A stretch of DNA of 41,758 nucleotides from NCBI GenBank assembly GCA_030065755.1, contig JASJDA010000048.1, forward strand, positions 1 to 41,758, in the 5' to 3' direction. This document shows, piece by piece, positions 34,021-41,758 of the stretch; within the stretch, counting starts at the first letter, position 1; each line of letters begins with the position of its first letter. The notes beneath the pieces were generated by a model. That model worked only from the letters and a program-made list of their open reading frames with translations, was not told the origin of the DNA and ran no database searches. Source of the DNA: Prochloraceae cyanobacterium (GTDB taxonomy: Bacteria > Cyanobacteriota > Cyanobacteriia > Cyanobacteriales > JASJDA01). A program made the translations under genes and the position numbers.

Positions 34021-35391
34021 ATGAGTACTATATCATCACCTCCAATAGTTTCTTTACAAGCACCCAAAGACGTATCCCTTGAAGAAATTGAGGCAGAACT
34101 AAGTCAAATCTGGAAAGGTCACAGCAATGCTGAAGAAGGACTGGTTGCTACTAGAGCGACAAGCTTTAGCCTGATCGTATTTGAACCCGATAGCTCTCAA
34201 CAGCTACTAACAGCACTAGGTTACTACAGCGGCCCTATTGACGGCATTGGAGGTCCCCGAACTCATGCTGCAATTGAAGCAGCTCAAAAAGCTTATGGAA
34301 TGGAAGTTACCGGAAAAATAAATTCCGAACTTACCAGTAAATTAGAACAAGAATTTGCTAAAGCCAAGGCAGAAGGTAAATTGACCAGCGCCGAGCAATC
34401 GGCAGGACAATACCCCGCAGATGCTCAGGCTAGTGGAATAGCTGACGCGATCGCTGCTATTTCTCCTTGTCGGATTATCACCCTTTGCGTTACTGCTGGA
34501 GAAGATGAAGGAGTCAAAGCTCAAGTATCTGCCTATTGTCCGATTCAAAAACAGAACAAAAGAAGTTTGATCTGTTGCGAATATATTACCTTAACGGGGA
34601 CAGCAACAGCTCTAGATAGAATCGGCGGTATAATTTCCGAACTAGCGATCGGCGAGTTGCCCAAGTTTCTCTGGTGGAAAGCCACTCCCGAACCAGATTA
34701 CGGTCTGTTTAAAAGACTGGCAAACAAGTGCGATCGCGTTATTCTCGATTCCAGCACTTTTTGCGACCCACAAGCAGATCTGCGGAACGTTGGCGCATTA
34801 ATCGAAGCAAACATTCCCTTCGCCGATCTAAACTGGGGAAGACTAGCAGCATGGCAAGAATTGGCTGCGGAAGCTTTCGATCCACCAGAACGTCGTGCTG
34901 CTTTATGCGAAGTCGATCGAGTAACTATTGATTATGAAAAAGGCAACTCCAACCAAGCGCTGATGTATCTCGGTTGGCTAGCCAGTCGCTTGCAATGGAA
35001 ACCCGTTGCTTACGAACACGAACCTGGCGACTACGACATCAGACGCATTAAATTTACTACAGCAGACCTGCACCGAGAAATTCAAGCAGAATTAGCCGGA
35101 GTTCCCGTCGCTGACTGGGGAGATGTACTCGGAGACTTAATTAGCTTGCGTCTCACTTCTACCAACTTACAAGCAGACTGCTGCACCGTCTTGTGTTCGG
35201 AAACTACAGGTTGTATGCGCATGGAAGCAGGTGGTGGAGCTCAATCGTGTCGCATTCAACAAGTGACACCTTTGTTTGACCAAAAGACTGAACAACTACT
35301 CGGTAATGAATTGCAGCGCTGGAGTTGCGACCCACTTTATCAAGAAAGTATGGCGGTCACTTATCAAATTCTCCAATTAGTTAAAGACTAA
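34021..35391 (+). CDS. opcA: Glucose-6-phosphate dehydrogenase assembly protein OpcA
   Basis: Allosteric activator and assembly factor of glucose-6-phosphate dehydrogenase in cyanobacteria. At 456 residues, it opens with 'SLQAPKDVSLEEIEAELSQI', then holds a peptidoglycan-binding-like insert (about 55-110; 'ALGYYSGPIDGIGGPRTHAA'), then the OpcA core with 'ELAIGELPKFLWWKATPEPD' and 'AGGGAQSCRIQQVTPLFDQK'. The insert is what I recall of other cyanobacterial OpcA proteins, so it is not a local oddity. Several cysteines in the second half may serve thioredoxin control. It ends the cluster, followed by a strong terminator. Confidence 0.97.
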   Translation: MSTISSPPIVSLQAPKDVSLEEIEAELSQIWKGHSNAEEGLVATRATSFSLIVFEPDSSQQLLTALGYYSGPIDGIGGPRTHAAIEAAQKAYGMEVTGKINSELTSKLEQEFAKAKAEGKLTSAEQSAGQYPADAQASGIADAIAAISPCRIITLCVTAGEDEGVKAQVSAYCPIQKQNKRSLICCEYITLTGTATALDRIGGIISELAIGELPKFLWWKATPEPDYGLFKRLANKCDRVILDSSTFCDPQADLRNVGALIEANIPFADLNWGRLAAWQELAAEAFDPPERRAALCEVDRVTIDYEKGNSNQALMYLGWLASRLQWKPVAYEHEPGDYDIRRIKFTTADLHREIQAELAGVPVADWGDVLGDLISLRLTSTNLQADCCTVLCSETTGCMRMEAGGGAQSCRIQQVTPLFDQKTEQLLGNELQRWSCDPLYQESMAVTYQILQLVKD

Positions 35392-35395
35392 TTTT

Positions 35396-35434
35396 AAATC
35401 TTCCCCAGGTATAACTAGGGAAGATTTTTTTTTT
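35396..35434 (+). terminator. Rho-independent terminator after opcA
   Basis: A perfect 10-bp stem, AAATCTTCCC with GGGAAGATTT, a 12-base loop and a T-run (35425-35434), four bases after the opcA stop. It is the clearest terminator in the window. Confidence 0.92.
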
Positions 35435-35459
35435 GTTTATTGCTGGCAAAGTTTTCTGA

Positions 35460-36326
35460 ATGGTAGAGGGAATATTTAATAATAAACTGTCTGATGTCTC
35501 CACAACATCTCTACTGACATTATACTGTCATGGAAAAGAAACTAAATCGAAAAATCCAATTCTGCAAGATAATAAAGCAGTGGAATTAATAGAAAAATTA
35601 AATCCAGAATTATCTAAGTTAGATAACAATCTTTATCGAGATTTGGTAAAAAATAAATTAGATAGAAAATTAGTTGCTTATATAACTTTACGAGCTAAAA
35701 AATATGACGAATATGCAAAAGAATTCTTGCAGCGATCGCCTGAAGGAATTATCGTCAATATTGGCTGCGGTTTAGATACTCGCTTTCAACGGATAGATAA
35801 CGGAAAACTAATATTTTACGATCTGGATTTACCTCCAGTAATATCCCTCAAGAAAAAATTATTGCCCTCAAGCGATCGATATAATTTTTTACCATACTCG
35901 GTATTGAATTATGAATGGATGGAACAATTAGATCGGTGGCGCGATCGTCCATTTTTATTTATGGCTGAAGGTGTATTTATGTACCTTCAAGATCGAGATG
36001 TAAAATCCTTAGTGTTGAAATTACAAGAGGAATTTTCAGGTTCGGAACTAATTTGTGAGGTTTTTAACTCTTTCTGGTTGCAAAAACCACAGAAAAAAAT
36101 AATAGATCTAGTATTACAAGGTGAATTACATATAGGAAAAGAAGCTACTTTTAATTTTGGGATTAGAGATAGTAAAGAGATGGAAAAGTGGCGATCGGGA
36201 ATCGAATTTATTGAAGATTGGTCTTGTCTTGACGAACCAGAAAAGAAACTAGGTTTGCTAAAATTTTTAAAACATATAGAAATATTTAGGAAGACCCTCT
36301 GGAGCGTTCGCTACAAGTTAAATTAA
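35460..36326 (+). CDS. SAM-dependent methyltransferase, LCMT/Tcmp family
   Basis: 288 residues with a class I methyltransferase fold of the leucine carboxyl methyltransferase type. The SAM-binding motif I is VNIGCGLDTRFQRI (about 97-110), followed by the acidic 'IFYDLDLPPVISLKK'. 'FLFMAEGVFMYLQDRDVKSL' (about 160-180) is typical. In this family the members methylate polyketides or other small acids; no biosynthetic partner is nearby. It lies 26 bp after the opcA terminator. The C-terminal 'TLWSVRYKLN' is encoded by a CTCTGGAGCGTTCGCTAC-type repeat and may be a recent addition. Confidence 0.87.
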   Translation: MVEGIFNNKLSDVSTTSLLTLYCHGKETKSKNPILQDNKAVELIEKLNPELSKLDNNLYRDLVKNKLDRKLVAYITLRAKKYDEYAKEFLQRSPEGIIVNIGCGLDTRFQRIDNGKLIFYDLDLPPVISLKKKLLPSSDRYNFLPYSVLNYEWMEQLDRWRDRPFLFMAEGVFMYLQDRDVKSLVLKLQEEFSGSELICEVFNSFWLQKPQKKIIDLVLQGELHIGKEATFNFGIRDSKEMEKWRSGIEFIEDWSCLDEPEKKLGLLKFLKHIEIFRKTLWSVRYKLN

Positions 36327-36382
36327 TAATCAAATTAATTTTCAGACGATCGAGCCCTTATTACGAGAATAAAAGAAGATAA

Positions 36383-36958
36383 ATGGCAATTTCACTACAA
36401 AAAGGACAGCGAGTATCTTTAGAAAAAGTCGCTCCAGGTATATCTGCAGCACTTATTGGTCTTGGATGGGACGTTAACGTCACCGACACGGGTGCAGAAT
36501 TCGATCTCGACGTATCCCTATTTCTCTTAGGTGCTGACGAAAAATTAATTTCTGAAAAGCACTTCATTTTTTACAATAACCTCATCAGTCCCGATCCAGA
36601 TAAATCAGTTCAACTGATGGGAGATAATCGCACGGGTGAGGGAGAAGGAGATGACGAAGCGACGATCGTCGATTTTAGAAAAATCCCTCCAGAAGTTCAA
36701 AAAATGGTAGTTACCGTCACTATTTACGATGCAGAAAAACGGGGGCAAAATTTCGGTCAAGTTAATAATGCTTACGTGCGCTTAGTTAATATAGAAACCA
36801 AAGAAGAAGTTTTGCGCTACGACTTAGGCGAAGACTTTTCCATTGAAACAGCAATAATTATGGCTGAATTCTATCGCAAAGACGGCGAATGGCGAGTCAA
36901 TGCAGTAGGATCTGGCTATCAAGGAGGCTTACAAGCACTTTTAGATCGCTATCAATAG
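36383..36958 (+). CDS. TerD family stress protein, copy 1
   Basis: 191 residues, a single TerD domain of the tellurite-resistance/stress-response family that binds calcium. It opens with 'MAISLQKGQRVSLEKVAPG', then 'GLGWDVN', 'EFDLDVSLFLL', and the acidic cluster GEGEGDDEATIVDF (about 86-99) that holds Ca2+ ligands. It is followed after 9 bp by a paralogue. In bacteria TerD proteins act with membrane and phage- or metal-stress modules, but no other ter gene is in the window. Confidence 0.93.
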   Translation: MAISLQKGQRVSLEKVAPGISAALIGLGWDVNVTDTGAEFDLDVSLFLLGADEKLISEKHFIFYNNLISPDPDKSVQLMGDNRTGEGEGDDEATIVDFRKIPPEVQKMVVTVTIYDAEKRGQNFGQVNNAYVRLVNIETKEEVLRYDLGEDFSIETAIIMAEFYRKDGEWRVNAVGSGYQGGLQALLDRYQ

Positions 36959-36967
36959 CACAGCCAA

Positions 36968-37567
36968 ATGGTAATCAATTTACAAAAAGGACAGCGGATC
37001 TCCCTGAAAAAAGAGGCACCTAGTTTGAGTAGAGTGATGCTCGGATTGGGTTGGGATGTAGCCAAATCTCAGGGAGGCTTATTTGGCATTTTCTCCGAGG
37101 CTAAAGAATTCGATTTAGATTCTTCTGTCTTGTGTTTGGATGCCAATGGTAGAATCCAGACTAAAGAGGATGTAATCTATTTCAGCAATCTCAGACATCG
37201 ATCGGGAGCAATTACCCATTTAGGAGATAACCTCACAGGTGCAGGTGAAGGAGATGACGAACAAATTATCGTCGATTTACCTGACGTGCCTCCAGAGATT
37301 GTTAAACTGGTTTTCGTGGTGAATATTTATAATGCTCTCGATCGCCAGCAAGATTTCGGAGAAATAAAAAATGCCTTTGTTCGTTTAGTGGATGTTTCTA
37401 ACAATAAAGAAATCGCTCGCTATAATTTATCGGGTGAAGAATACCGAGATCGAACGGGAATGATTATGGCAGAAATCGATCGTGACGATGGTGGATGGCA
37501 AATGCAAGCTATAGGCAGAGGTGTCAGAGTTGCTAATTTAGAAGAATTGACGCGATCGTATTCTTAA
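36968..37567 (+). CDS. TerD family stress protein, copy 2
   Basis: 199 residues, again one TerD domain ('MVINLQKGQRISLKKEAPSL', 'GLGWDVA', EFDLDSSVLCL, GAGEGDDEQIIVDL). Compared with copy 1 it has an insert of about 8 residues (AKSQGGLFGIFSEAK) after the first motif. The two genes are tandem duplicates that have diverged clearly. The stop is directly followed by the GGGAACA foldback repeat and a terminator hairpin. Confidence 0.93.
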   Translation: MVINLQKGQRISLKKEAPSLSRVMLGLGWDVAKSQGGLFGIFSEAKEFDLDSSVLCLDANGRIQTKEDVIYFSNLRHRSGAITHLGDNLTGAGEGDDEQIIVDLPDVPPEIVKLVFVVNIYNALDRQQDFGEIKNAFVRLVDVSNNKEIARYNLSGEEYRDRTGMIMAEIDRDDGGWQMQAIGRGVRVANLEELTRSYS

Positions 37568-37568
37568 A

Positions 37569-37713
37569 GGGAACAGGGAATAGGGAATAGGGAACAGTCA
37601 TAGGTTGAAAAGTAGATTGTTACCCTTTTCAACTATTTTCTCCTTATAGTAGATAAGCAACAGGATATCGATACAACTATTCCCTGTTCCCTGTTCCCTA
37701 TTCCCTATTCCCT
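37569..37713. repeat. GGGAACA/GGGAATA foldback repeat
   Basis: A left arm of GGGAACA and GGGAATA units (37569-37597) and a right arm of the reverse-complement units (37677-37713) surround about 80 bases of unique sequence. The arms use the same heptamers in different order, so they pair only partly. The unit also ends the 501-residue gene at 27545-27576. Confidence 0.82.
37604..37633 (+). terminator. Hairpin after the TerD pair
   Basis: GTTGAAAAG (37604-37612) pairs exactly with CTTTTCAAC (37625-37633) across a 12-base loop. It is followed by TATTTTCTCCTT. A terminator for the TerD transcript is the likely role. Confidence 0.6.
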
Positions 37714-37831
37714 AAAGCTATGTCAAGAAAGATTAAGGGCTAGGAGTTTTGAGGCATTGGCAAGAAGCGATCGCTTTACACTAAATAGAAAAACAAATTT
37801 CTAGAGCAAATTAGTTTGCGACAGGTAAATT

Positions 37832-38818
37832 ATGTTTCCTAATCTCCGCCCTCGCCGTCTCCGCCAACATCCTCAATTGCGCCGCATGGTCAGTGAAAAT
37901 ACCCTCACTGCTAGCGACCTGATCTATCCTCTATTTGCAGTACCTGGTGAATCAGTTGCTACCGAAGTCAAATCAATGCCAGGAGTCTATCAACTGTCTG
38001 TAGATAAAATCGTGGACGAAGCAAAAGAAGTTTACGACCTAGGTATTCCTGCAATTATTCTATTTGGCATCCCAGACACTAAAGATGACGATGCTACAGG
38101 CGCTTGGCACGATTGCGGTATCGTTCAAAAAGCCTCAACTGCCGTAAAAGAAGCCTTACCAGATTTAATTGTTGTTGCCGATACTTGTTTGTGCGAGTAT
38201 ACTCCCCACGGTCACTGCGGTTATTTGGAAACAGGGGATCTATCGGGACGAGTATTGAACGATCCGACCCTGGAATTACTGAAAAAAACAGCAGTATCTC
38301 AAGCTAAAGCTGGTGCTGATATTATCGCTCCTTCCGGCATGATGGACGGTTTTGTTGAGGCAATTAGAGAAGGATTGGACGACGCTGGGTTTCAAGATAC
38401 TCCTATTCTCTCCTACACTGCTAAGTATGCCTCAGCTTACTACGGCCCGTTTCGGGATGCAGCCGAGTCAGCACCTCAATTTGGCGATCGCCGCACTTAC
38501 CAAATGGATCCTGCCAACGGTATAGAAGCCCTCAAAGAAACAGAATTAGATATTGCTGAAGGGGCAGATATGTTAATGGTTAAACCCGCTTTAGCCTATA
38601 TGGATATTATCTGGCGCATCAAACAAATAACTAATTTGCCCGTTGCTGCCTACAATGTCTCTGGTGAATATTCTATGGTTAAAGCTGCTGCACTTAACGG
38701 CTGGATCGACGAGAAAAAAATCGTTTTAGAGACATTAACTGGTTTTAAACGTGCGGGTGCAGATTTGATTTTAACCTACCACGCTAAAGATGCCGTTCGT
38801 TGGATGCAAGAACAGTAA
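37832..38818 (+). CDS. hemB: Porphobilinogen synthase (delta-aminolevulinic acid dehydratase)
   Basis: Condenses two 5-aminolevulinate molecules to porphobilinogen for heme and chlorophyll. The 328 residues are of usual length. The Schiff-base lysines are Lys198 (SYTAKYAS) and Lys251 ([10 protein letters not shown]). The cysteine cluster Cys119, Cys121 and Cys129 ([14 protein letters not shown]) is the metal-binding type. The leader holds an extended HIP1 palindrome, AAGCGATCGCTT (about 37766-37777). It converges with the transketolase-like gene across a shared hairpin at 38831-38856. Confidence 0.98.
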   Translation: MFPNLRPRRLRQHPQLRRMVSENTLTASDLIYPLFAVPGESVATEVKSMPGVYQLSVDKIVDEAKEVYDLGIPAIILFGIPDTKDDDATGAWHDCGIVQKASTAVKEALPDLIVVADTCLCEYTPHGHCGYLETGDLSGRVLNDPTLELLKKTAVSQAKAGADIIAPSGMMDGFVEAIREGLDDAGFQDTPILSYTAKYASAYYGPFRDAAESAPQFGDRRTYQMDPANGIEALKETELDIAEGADMLMVKPALAYMDIIWRIKQITNLPVAAYNVSGEYSMVKAAALNGWIDEKKIVLETLTGFKRAGADLILTYHAKDAVRWMQEQ

Positions 38819-38830
38819 ATATTCGCTCGT

Positions 38831-38856
38831 CTAAGACTGGCATTTTTCAGTCTTAG
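38831..38856. terminator. Hairpin between convergent hemB and transketolase-like gene
   Basis: A perfect 9-bp stem, CTAAGACTG with CAGTCTTAG, with an 8-base loop. No real T-run on either side. It probably ends transcripts in both directions. Confidence 0.65.
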
Positions 38857-38887
38857 ATTGTATTAAATAAAACTAAGTCGATTACGT

Positions 38888-40801
38888 TTAAGAAAGCAAT
38901 CCTTTGACATGGCTGATGATGCCATCAGGATCTATACCCTGGTAGGGATATTGCTCCCACAGCCCCCCGCAACCTTCTCGATAAGTTCCCAGATAAGCAT
39001 ACTTGGGAGTATATCCCCGTTCCAACAGCCAGGAACCGAAGCGGCTGCCCAATCCCGTGCGTCGATTGAAGGCTTCTACTACCATCACGAAGGGGGAGTG
39101 GCCAATTTTCTTCATCATTTCTTCATCCACTACGTTCAAGGTAGGTTTATTGATTAAGCCCACGTCAATTCCTTGCTGCTTCAGCCGTTCTACTGCATCT
39201 AGGGACCGATAGAGGCTATCCCCGAAACTAATAATGTAGCCAGCTGTTCCCTCCCGAATCACCTCGTCCTTGCCAGGAGTGAAAGTGTAGCCCTCGCCAT
39301 AGAGTTCTTTCCCTCCTGCATCTAGTAAATTCGGCACTTTAGAACGGGTGGAAAAAATAAAGCGCAATCCTGGATCGTTGAAGACAACTTCCACGCAAGC
39401 TTTCATCTGTCCTGCATCCGCTGGAAAGTAGAGACGAGTCTCATAGCCATCATTTAACCCGTTATCGGCAAACATATTATTTAACCCGAAGTGGCAGGTA
39501 TTGTCCGCCATGTCGTCAATGCCGGCGTGGGAGAAGTGGCAGAGGACGTTAGAGAAGTTAAGCCGCGCCATCGTAATTTCAGAGATGCACATTTCTAAAA
39601 AGGCGCTGAAGGTAGCGAAAATGCCTTGTTTGCCTTTCTCCATGCCAAAGCCCGATGCTGCCGAAAAGTTAGCCCGTTCCATAATCCCGCCACTGATGAA
39701 GATTTCAGGATAGGCTTGGCGGATTTGTTTCATTCCGCAGGAACCTTCTAAGTCGCTGTCTACACACAGTACCTTTTCCTTGCGCTCCGCTTCGCTCATC
39801 CGACTGAGAATGGAGACTACTGTGTCACCAAAAACATTGCGGTTCGACCCCATCTTGCTGCCGGAACCGAGATAAGTGTTTGGATTTTTCAGCTTGGGAA
39901 TACTCTTGAGGTATTTGGCGGCAGCATCTTGTCCCCGCTTTTCCAGGTAAGCAACAGCTAAGTCAACGGGAATCACGTCGTGTCCGTGGGGCGAACCCTC
40001 TAGTCCCTCAATCCCGACGCACATCCGACGCCAATTGATGACAGCCACCGGCCCATCTGTCGTGACTGCTTGGCAGAGGCGGCGGTAGAGGTTGTCTAGG
40101 TCTTCACCTTCTCCCGCTAATGTCAGCAGTCCATGTCCCCCTAGGGTGCGACTGAGATCGTAGCCAAATTGGTATTGAGAAGGATGTCCTGCAATGGTCA
40201 CGTCGTTATCGTCGATCGCTAATTTGACGTTGAGGCGGTGGGCAGCAGCGAAGCGAGCAGCTTCGGCATCGTCTCCTTCTTGCTGTGCCCCGTCGGAACC
40301 GAGGCAGAAGACGATTTTGTTGGGATTGGCCATAGCTACTCCATTGACGTAAGGCCAAAGGTGTCCCAGCCGCCCAGAACTAAACTCTATACCAGGGGTA
40401 AGTCCTAATTCGGGGTGTCCTGGCAGTTTAGAATGAGCTTCTCGGTAGTGAAGGAGGGCTTCGGCACTCAAGTGACCCCGCAGTACTGCCATCAGGTATT
40501 GGGTGGCTACTCGATGTCCTGCTTCGTCGAAAAATATGGGGACGAATTTGTCGGGTGCGCCTCGAAAAAAGCCATCGAGGATCGTGACTTCAGGGACAGT
40601 ATCGTAGGGACCACCTGTGTGTCCCCCTACTCCTTTAGCTGCGCCAGTAGCAGTGAAGAAAACGATTGCGTCTCGGCAGAGTTGGATATTGGCTTTAAGG
40701 ACATCTCGCTGCTCTTGGGTCAAGATGGGCTTTGCTGGGTCTAAAGCCAGAGGCTGATAAGTACTTAAGTCAATCGGAAAACTGTTCGTTGTTAAGTTCA
40801 T
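38888..40801 (-). CDS. Transketolase-like thiamine diphosphate enzyme
   Basis: A 637-residue ThDP-dependent enzyme. I chose ATG 40801, which has AGGAG about 11 bases upstream; an in-frame ATG at 40846 would add 15 residues without a site. Visible parts are 'GAAKGVGGHTGGPYDTVPEV', 'FSSGRLGHLWPYVNGVAMAN', the ThDP motif start GSDGAQQEGDDAEAARFAAA (about 165-185, ending at a downstream Asn) and the second-domain 'DSDLEGSCGMKQIRQAYPEI' and 'HFSHAGIDDMADNTCHFGLN'. It is clearly transketolase superfamily, but it differs from the standard cyanobacterial Calvin-cycle transketolase as I recall it, so the sugar substrates are open. The gene looks more GC-rich and poorer in CGATCG sites than its neighbours. 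Confidence 0.85.
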   Translation of the reverse strand: MNLTTNSFPIDLSTYQPLALDPAKPILTQEQRDVLKANIQLCRDAIVFFTATGAAKGVGGHTGGPYDTVPEVTILDGFFRGAPDKFVPIFFDEAGHRVATQYLMAVLRGHLSAEALLHYREAHSKLPGHPELGLTPGIEFSSGRLGHLWPYVNGVAMANPNKIVFCLGSDGAQQEGDDAEAARFAAAHRLNVKLAIDDNDVTIAGHPSQYQFGYDLSRTLGGHGLLTLAGEGEDLDNLYRRLCQAVTTDGPVAVINWRRMCVGIEGLEGSPHGHDVIPVDLAVAYLEKRGQDAAAKYLKSIPKLKNPNTYLGSGSKMGSNRNVFGDTVVSILSRMSEAERKEKVLCVDSDLEGSCGMKQIRQAYPEIFISGGIMERANFSAASGFGMEKGKQGIFATFSAFLEMCISEITMARLNFSNVLCHFSHAGIDDMADNTCHFGLNNMFADNGLNDGYETRLYFPADAGQMKACVEVVFNDPGLRFIFSTRSKVPNLLDAGGKELYGEGYTFTPGKDEVIREGTAGYIISFGDSLYRSLDAVERLKQQGIDVGLINKPTLNVVDEEMMKKIGHSPFVMVVEAFNRRTGLGSRFGSWLLERGYTPKYAYLGTYREGCGGLWEQYPYQGIDPDGIISHVKGLLS

Positions 40802-41136
40802 TGTCTTACAGGCTCCTACCCCTAGCTCTAGAAACAATTTTGGCAAACTATGTTAGCTGAAAGAGTTGAATTCGCTCGGTATTATTTTAGTCTAATCAAA
40901 CGTTGCTTAAAAATTTTTTCTATTCCTAAACGATCGCAATTGTTTCCCAGAATAATTTCCATCATGGATTTATTTGCTATCTGTGATTTTACACCTTATT
41001 TTCAAGATAGGAAAGGAGATTTAGTTGAAGAAGCTCACAGAATAACAAGAATCTGACAATCATTAATTAATTTTTATTTTTTCTATTGGTTGAGCATTAA
41101 GCTTTCCATTAGTTACAGGAACTACAGAATCCCACC

Positions 41137-41309
41137 TTCCGCACGTCAAGTTGTCATAGGTGTTGTAGTATATGATTGAGCGATGTTGGCGATCCGTGTA
41201 GCGGATCGCGCGCGGAATGATTTTGGCTATTTTGCCTAACTGGGTAAAATGCGATTGCAAAATAGCCCTTATTAGGTAATCTTTATATATTACATTTTGA
41301 CGTGCGGAA
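41137..41309. mobile_element. 173-bp element with terminal inverted repeats
   Basis: TTCCGCACGTCAA (41137-41149) and TTGACGTGCGGAA (41297-41309) are exact 13-bp inverted ends, and the pairing continues imperfectly for about 9 bp inward. The inside holds two more foldbacks: GCGATCCG/CGGATCGC (about 41190-41210) and GGCTATTTTGC/GCAAAATAGCC (41225-41235 with 41257-41267). It has no coding capacity, so it is MITE-like. No target duplication can be seen at the flanks. Confidence 0.75.
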
Positions 41310-41356
41310 AGAGAATTAGATCCTCTATTTGGGAATATTGCTCTTCTAATTGCTGT

Positions 41357-41621
41357 TGGAGTTTAGTCACTTGTGTGACTTGCTCGCTGTATTTTTTTTG
41401 TAGAGTTTCAGTTGTTTCTCTTTCTCGCTCGAGATGTTGTTGTAAATCAATAATTTGCTCGTCTTTAGCAACTAATTCTTCTTGTTGAATTTGTGAGTTA
41501 TTGGTTAGTTGCTCTATTTGTGAAGATTTTTCATCCAGTTGTTCTTGGAGTTTAGTCACTTGTGTGACTTGCTCGCTGTATTTTTTTTGTAGAGTTTCAG
41601 TTATTTCTATTTCTCGATCGA
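41357..41621 (-). repeat. 189-bp direct repeat in the coiled-coil gene
   Basis: A 76-base segment (41357-41432) recurs at 41546-41621 with only a few differences; its first 57 bases are identical. The offset of 189 bp equals 63 codons, nine heptads, so the coiled-coil register is kept. Confidence 0.88.
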
Positions 41622-41661
41622 ACTAGTGTCATTTTTCTTATACATTCCTTGACATACTTGG

Positions 41662-41758
41662 TTATTGTGCGTAGGTATATCCATCCTTTTGATGAACTCG
41701 CTTTAGTCTTTTGAGGTGAATACTTTTAGCTTTTTGCCCAAAAACAGTAAAGTTAAAG
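41662..41758 (-). CDS. Putative IscB C-terminus, truncated by the window edge
   Basis: The last 31 residues before a TAA at 41662 read FNFTVFGQKAKSIHL then KRLKRVHQKDGYTYAQ. They align without gaps to the end of the intact IscB at 21596-22876 (FDISIASGRVGGISH, then KYCTHLHQKDGYQYS). Shared are the leading Phe, the central Ile, Lys and the HQKDGY.Y block. Only the C-terminus is in view, so it could also be a degraded copy. It lies where the coiled-coil gene loses its upstream part. Confidence 0.6.
   Translation of the reverse strand, partial: FNFTVFGQKAKSIHLKRLKRVHQKDGYTYAQ

Larger units (their letters stand above)
41063..41622 (-). pseudogene. Interrupted coiled-coil protein gene
   Basis: On the minus strand a long heptad-rich frame runs from an in-frame stop at 41623-41625 down to 41310 ('REIEITETLQKKYSEQVTQV', 'TKLQEQLDEKSSQIEQLTNN', 'LERERETTETLQKKYSEQ'). 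It is then cut by the 173-bp element and continues as 'WDSVVPVTNGKLNAQPIEKI' to a stop at 41063. Removing exactly the element restores one continuous frame. The upstream part of the gene is missing, replaced by the IscB-like end. The original protein is not identified; long coiled coils of this kind occur in cyanobacterial glycosyltransferase and sulfotransferase-like proteins, but that is only a hint. Confidence 0.65.

Noticed and set aside
40850-41056. 68-codon open frame on the plus strand
   Set aside because: Overlaps the promoter side of the transketolase-like gene, lacks a ribosome site and shows no family features.
41063-41260. 65-codon minus-strand frame crossing the 173-bp element
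   Set aside because: Its first two thirds are sequence of the inserted element; only the last part belongs to the broken coiled-coil gene.
1-41758. CRISPR arrays and tRNA or rRNA genes
   Set aside because: The tandem repeats seen are simple heptamers, TPR-coding units or coiled-coil duplications without spacers; no tRNA cloverleaf or rRNA sequence was found by eye.

Overview
The window is cyanobacterial chromosome. It carries ndhF/ndhD of the NDH-1 complex, a petL-like open reading frame, rbcR, opcA with its cyanobacterial N-terminal domain, and the fbp-tal-zwf-opcA oxidative pentose phosphate cluster. CGATCG and GCGATCGC (HIP1-type) octamers recur in most genes, for example at 13564-13571. 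The sequence does not let me name the genus.

Layout. 1-7293 (minus strand): a five-gene chemotaxis-type operon (PatA-like regulator, CheY, CheW, methyl-accepting protein, CheA running off the left edge) of the type that steers type IV pilus motility. 7294-8908: a long intergenic region, a 36-residue one-helix open reading frame with its own terminator, a petL-like gene, and an MgtC/SapB membrane protein preceded by a Pho-box-like repeat array. 9131-12139: aroB followed closely by two TRAP transporter permeases with no receptor gene. 12282-18987: rbcR, divergent from nnrU, a WCGLC thioredoxin, ndhF and ndhD. 19458-21514: a YraQ-type permease convergent with gpsA.

21530-23190 is a complete IscB element: an intact IscB nuclease gene with a structured upstream region that fits a HEARO/omega RNA. 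Next to it, 23276-27578 is the most system-like accessory locus: a TPR-CHAT protease, a small charged protein and a 501-residue coiled-coil protein with two C-terminal membrane helices, spaced 11 bp and -4 bp apart. I read this as a candidate three-component conflict or cell-death module.

27694-29718 holds a SRPBCC protein, a 2-oxoglutarate/Fe(II) dioxygenase, the remains of an FMN-dependent hydroxy-acid oxidase and a small conserved protein. 29965-35434 is the fbp-tal-zwf-opcA cluster with a strong terminator. 35460-38856 holds an LCMT-like methyltransferase, two tandem TerD proteins, a foldback repeat and hemB. 38888-40801 (minus) is a transketolase-like enzyme with a more GC-rich look than its neighbours.

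The right edge (41063-41758) is broken DNA: a coiled-coil gene with a 189-bp internal duplication, split by a 173-bp element with terminal inverted repeats, and beyond it what looks like the C-terminus of a second IscB.

All family calls are by eye from motifs; no database search was run.
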